In this document: positions 5,684 through 8,760 of the stretch, in pieces
How positions within the stretch are numbered: the first letter of the stretch is position 1
How the letters are laid out: every line of letters starts with the position of its first letter
NCBI GenBank assembly: GCA_964426135.1
Contig: CAYRPN010000186.1
Location: forward strand, 1-8,760
Length of the DNA: 8,760 nucleotides
Reading direction: 5' to 3'
Origin: CAYRPN01 sp964426135
Lineage (GTDB): Bacteria > Planctomycetota > Phycisphaerae > Phycisphaerales > Phycisphaeraceae
Program-made: the position numbers and the translations under genes
The notes under the pieces: generated by a model
Told to the model about the DNA's origin: nothing
Database searches by the model: none
Seen by the model: only the letters and a program-made list of their open reading frames with translations

Positions 5684-8487
5684 CTGGCTTTCGGCTCGCG
5701 CCTTTGCGCTCGCCGGCTGACCAACTCCAGCCACGCGGGCATGATGGTCCAGCACGCGAACATCGAGAGCGTGATGCCGACCGTCAGCACGAAGCCGAGG
5801 CTGGAGATGCCTCGATGACTCGCGAAGATCATCGTGCCGAAACCCACAGCCGTGGTCAACGTGGTGACGGTGATGGCTTTGCCGGTGCCCGCGGTCAGAC
5901 CCGGTGGTCGGCTCACCGGGTCCTGCCTGTAGCGATGGATCATGTGGACGCCGGCATCCACGCCGATGCCGAACATGAGCGGGAGCACCATGATGTTGGC
6001 GGGGTTGATCGGCATGCCCACGAGCCACATGACGCCGAACGTGACGGCGAAACCAAAGGCCACCGGCACCAGGCTCGCCATCGCGTCGCCCAGCCGCCTG
6101 AAATCAAGCCACACGAGCAGGAAAACCACGACGAGCGCGTAGATGCCGCTGAGCAGGTACGAATGGAGGATGAGTTTGCCGGAGCGATAAATCTGCGGCG
6201 CCGGGCCGGTGACGTTCGGATCGATGGCCTCCATCTCGGCAATGAACCGAGGCAGGAAGTCATTGGCAAGCGGGCCCGCTTCGCGCTCGCCGTTGGAACG
6301 GAGCGCCGGGTGGATCTCCAGTTGCAGCCGGCCTCTGTCGTCTTGAAACGGGCGTACCAGTTCGACGGGCATGTCTTCCCTCGTCAACAGCGAAGGATCG
6401 AGCGCCCGATCGATGCGCAAGGCGGTACGCTGACGCCACGCGGCGAACTCGGCATCGAGCCGGTCCAGCCGCGCAGACTGCTCGGCCGGTGCAAGCGATT
6501 GAATCGCCTTCGTCGCGGCGGCGAGCGATGCGCCCAGTGCATCGAGCGCATCGCGGATATCCCTGGGCGCGTCGGCCGGCACATTGGCGCGCAGCGCCAA
6601 CTGCAGCAGATTGAACTGCGGCAGCAGTTGCGTCCGCGCCGGCGCGGAAGGCGACGATGGCGCGGCGCGATTGAGCGCCGACCTCAACGGGACCTCAAGC
6701 TGACGACGGACTGCCTCGATCGCGCGAATCTTCACGTCATCGTCGTGCGGCACGAGAATCCCCATGCCGCCAAGCGATCCGAGCGTCGATCCTTCATTCG
6801 CCCCGGCGGCGCGAACCTGGGCCGCGCGTGCCCGCAATTCGTCCATGTCTTTGCAGACGCTGGCGCCGAACCAGACCGAAACGCCGCCATCCTCGACGAT
6901 GCGGTCGTGCCATCGAACGCTGTCGAATCCGCGCGGCATGAGCCGGGTGAGGTTGTAGTCGTACGTCATCCGCGACATCGCCACGAGCGAGCCCAGGGTC
7001 GCAATCCCAGCCACGACGAGCGTCAACTTCGGCCGGCGGACGAACGGCATGGCCCATCGCTCCTCGAAGAAATGCACGTAGCGGCTGCCCATCTGCGCGA
7101 TGTTTCGGTACCGGCTTTTGGTCAGGCGCAGCAGCGCCGGATACACGCTGAACATCGCCAGCAGACACAGCAGGATTCCCGCCGCCGCCGCCGCTCCCAT
7201 TTCCGCCACCCCCAGAAAATCCGTCAGCACCGTCATGCCGAATGCCGCCGCCGTCGTCGCGGCGCCCGTGAGAATGCCCGGCCCCATCGTTTCGAAGCTT
7301 TCCTGCAGAGCCGCGGCGAAACCGTCGGCATCGTCCGGGTAATCGCGGCGAACCAGTTCGAGCTTCGCCGCCAAATGCACGCCGTACGCATCGCTGATGC
7401 CCAGCAGCATCGGGGCGATGACCACGCTGATGACCTGCAGATGGCCGATGCTGATCGTCACGAATCCATAAGTCCACGCGAGCCCCACCGCCAGGGAGAG
7501 CATCGCCAGGAGCGGCGCCGTCCAACTGTGAAACGCAAGCACCAGCACCACCGTGATCAGCACGAAGGAGACGATCGACGCAATCGCCGTGTCGAACGTG
7601 GCCGCCTCGGTCTCGTCGTTCTCCATCACGATCACGCCGGTAAGTCCCAGATCGATGCCCGGATACTTCGGGGCAACCCGAGCGATCGCGCCGCGGATGC
7701 CTTCGATGGCGCGGGAGAACTCGTTCAATTCGCCTGCCTGCGAGGACGGCGAAACGCGTAGGAACAGCAGGCGTCCGTTGTCGCTCTCCAGATACTGCCA
7801 GCGTCCCTCGGCTGATGTCTCGACGAGTTCGCCCAGGTCCGGTTCCTTGCCTTCGTTGCCGGCACGCGCTGTCACTGCCCGCACCAGCGCGTCCAGGCCG
7901 GCCAGCGATCGCACGACCTGGCCCTGCACAGCCGCATCGCCGTCGCGGCCGGCTTCGTTCAACTGAGCGACCACGCGGCTCACCATCGCCGACAGGCTGC
8001 CGCTCTCCAGAAGCGTCCGGCTCGCCGCCAGCTCGGCCAGTCGCCGCTCGAAATCCTCCCACGCAAGCGTGCGGATCATCCGTGGACTGATCGTCCGCAG
8101 GTCGAAACGCCAGACCACGTGATTCACAAAAGGCTCCGACAGAACCGCCGGCCCCAGACTCAACAGTTCCGCCCCAAGCTCATCCACCAGCGCCCGCGCC
8201 CGTTGCCGACGCTCAGCACCGTCGCCATTGGCGGCAGGCCCGCTGTCGACCACCACGATCAGATCGCTGTCGCCGTGGAAGCTCGACTGCCAGTCGACGA
8301 AGGTTTTGTTCCACGCAATGGTCCGCGAGAGGAGATCGTTGCGGTCGGGCTGGAACTCAAGCCTTGCCGCCGTCAGAACCACACAGGCAACGGTCACGGC
8401 CAGCGCCACCGACAGCACCAGCACCGGGTGGCGCACGATCAGGCGGGACCACCAGCCGAGGAACTGATGTCGAAAGCGTTCGAGCAT
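5680..8487 (-). CDS. RND/MMPL-family permease, 12 predicted spans
   Basis: This 935-aa inner-membrane protein has the duplicated RND layout. Span 1 is at about 20-41, then a large extracytoplasmic loop (42-300), spans 2-6 at about 301-320, 325-346, 352-373, 402-424 and 430-452, span 7 at about 485-507, a second large loop (508-772), and spans 8-12 at about 773-795, 801-824, 831-848, 868-889 and 895-918. Matching motifs GISDAYGVH (span 4, D366) and GIGVDAGVH (span 10, D844) place acidic residues where RND proteins have proton-relay residues. Loop 2 has a long helical, possibly coiled-coil stretch (about 640-695). MMPL-type members often move lipids or other hydrophobic molecules using the proton gradient; hopanoid transporters (HpnN) are one relative, but nothing here fixes the substrate. 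No membrane-fusion or outer-membrane partner is in the window. The ATG has no Shine-Dalgarno sequence; pyrimidine-rich CCTCTCCTCC directly precedes it. The stop (TAG) falls in repeat copy B. Confidence 0.92.
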   Translation of the reverse strand: MLERFRHQFLGWWSRLIVRHPVLVLSVALAVTVACVVLTAARLEFQPDRNDLLSRTIAWNKTFVDWQSSFHGDSDLIVVVDSGPAANGDGAERRQRARALVDELGAELLSLGPAVLSEPFVNHVVWRFDLRTISPRMIRTLAWEDFERRLAELAASRTLLESGSLSAMVSRVVAQLNEAGRDGDAAVQGQVVRSLAGLDALVRAVTARAGNEGKEPDLGELVETSAEGRWQYLESDNGRLLFLRVSPSSQAGELNEFSRAIEGIRGAIARVAPKYPGIDLGLTGVIVMENDETEAATFDTAIASIVSFVLITVVLVLAFHSWTAPLLAMLSLAVGLAWTYGFVTISIGHLQVISVVIAPMLLGISDAYGVHLAAKLELVRRDYPDDADGFAAALQESFETMGPGILTGAATTAAAFGMTVLTDFLGVAEMGAAAAAGILLCLLAMFSVYPALLRLTKSRYRNIAQMGSRYVHFFEERWAMPFVRRPKLTLVVAGIATLGSLVAMSRMTYDYNLTRLMPRGFDSVRWHDRIVEDGGVSVWFGASVCKDMDELRARAAQVRAAGANEGSTLGSLGGMGILVPHDDDVKIRAIEAVRRQLEVPLRSALNRAAPSSPSAPARTQLLPQFNLLQLALRANVPADAPRDIRDALDALGASLAAATKAIQSLAPAEQSARLDRLDAEFAAWRQRTALRIDRALDPSLLTREDMPVELVRPFQDDRGRLQLEIHPALRSNGEREAGPLANDFLPRFIAEMEAIDPNVTGPAPQIYRSGKLILHSYLLSGIYALVVVFLLVWLDFRRLGDAMASLVPVAFGFAVTFGVMWLVGMPINPANIMVLPLMFGIGVDAGVHMIHRYRQDPVSRPPGLTAGTGKAITVTTLTTAVGFGTMIFASHRGISSLGFVLTVGITLSMFACWTIMPAWLELVSRRAQRREPKAR

Positions 8488-8547
8488 GGAGGAGAGGTGG
8501 TTGGGAGCCGTGCGATAGCAACTCCACAGCTCTGAAACCGCGTTGGT

Positions 8548-8635
8548 GTAGGGTGCGTCAAGGCTCGGCGCGGACGCACCACGTTCATCGGAAGCTCTAC
8601 CAGGTGCGTCCGCGCCGAGCCTTGACGCACCCTAC
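8548..8635. repeat. Dispersed palindromic repeat, copy C (perfect 33-bp inverted repeat)
   Basis: The arms at 8548-8580 and 8603-8635 are perfect inverted copies, 33 bp each, around a 22-nt centre. Each arm contains its own smaller palindrome (GGTGCGTC at 8552-8559 with GACGCACC at 8573-8580). The element can thus fold as one long hairpin or two short ones. It lies 60 bp upstream of the permease ATG. It looks like a MITE- or REP-type non-autonomous element; no transposase is in the window and no target-site duplication is visible. Confidence 0.92.
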
Positions 8636-8714
8636 GCCGATTCCGCGGACTACATCCTGCGACGCTTCATAGGAATCGGAGCGAAACAACTTCCCGATTT
8701 GCGACGTTCGAACT

Positions 8715-8746
8715 CCCCTCCCTTTTAGGGAGGGGCAGGGGGAGGG
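8715..8746. repeat. CCCCTCCC/GGGAGGGG palindrome with G-quadruplex pattern
   Basis: An 8-bp perfect stem (8715-8722 with 8728-8735) surrounds TTTTA. On the plus strand four G-runs of 3, 4, 5 and 3 bases at 8728-8746, separated by 1-2 bases, fit the canonical G-quadruplex pattern. Similar pyrimidine/purine palindromes recur as intergenic repeats in many GC-rich genomes. In the rest of 8636-8760 I see no gene. Confidence 0.65.
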
Positions 8747-8760
8747 TCGGGCAAACAGCC

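Noticed and set aside
5704..7761. A 685-codon plus-strand open frame opposite the permease gene
   Set aside because: It is Arg/His/Gln-rich with no recognisable domain, and lies wholly within the minus-strand permease, whose protein has clear membrane spans and motifs. It reflects GC-rich codon use.
5558..8635. Composite transposon carrying the permease
   Set aside because: There is no transposase and no target-site duplication: bases before 5558 and after 8635 do not match. It is kept only as a bracketed-gene observation.

Overview
The window is GC-rich bacterial chromosome. It carries six protein genes, all on the minus strand, so transcription runs from high to low coordinates. The organism is probably a planctomycete, perhaps a Phycisphaerae-type lineage. 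The main clue is the N-terminal zinc ribbon of the last gene (CLECGYPLDGL...RCPECGRDFDP), a cassette I associate with that group. Weak or absent Shine-Dalgarno sequences and a membrane-anchored HEAT-repeat protein also fit. This placement is inference, because the window has no rRNA or other marker.

In transcription order: (1) 8488-8760 is non-coding. It holds a CCCCTCCC/GGGAGGGG palindrome with a G-quadruplex pattern, and a perfect 33-bp inverted repeat (repeat copy C). (2) 5680-8487 encodes a 935-aa RND/MMPL-family permease with 12 predicted membrane spans. Its stop codon lies in the outer end of repeat copy B (5558-5683). (3) 4623-5513 encodes a UlaG-like metallo-beta-lactamase-fold hydrolase. 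(4) 3374-4495 encodes a HEAT-repeat protein with one N-terminal membrane anchor. (5) 2153-3220 encodes an iron-sulfur fusion: a [4Fe-4S]-type ferredoxin domain, a Gly/Ala/Pro-rich linker, a mid-chain twin-arginine signal anchor, and a bc1/b6f-type Rieske domain. It has a good sigma70-like promoter. (6) 800-1927 encodes a membrane fatty acid desaturase with all three histidine boxes, followed by a rho-independent terminator. (7) 156-626 encodes a DUF2007 protein with a zinc ribbon at each end. A single arm of the dispersed repeat (copy A) follows its stop.

The genes are mostly spaced by 125-230 bp rather than packed as one operon, so several transcription units are likely. Some are separated by hairpins or terminators. 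The shared theme is the cell envelope and membrane electron transfer: a permease, an anchored HEAT protein, an iron-sulfur membrane protein and a lipid desaturase. The most unusual item is the ferredoxin-Rieske fusion. It has no cytochrome b gene beside it and sits next to an enzyme class that needs an electron donor. The second notable item is the nested palindromic repeat family (copies A, B and C), two copies of which bracket the permease gene.
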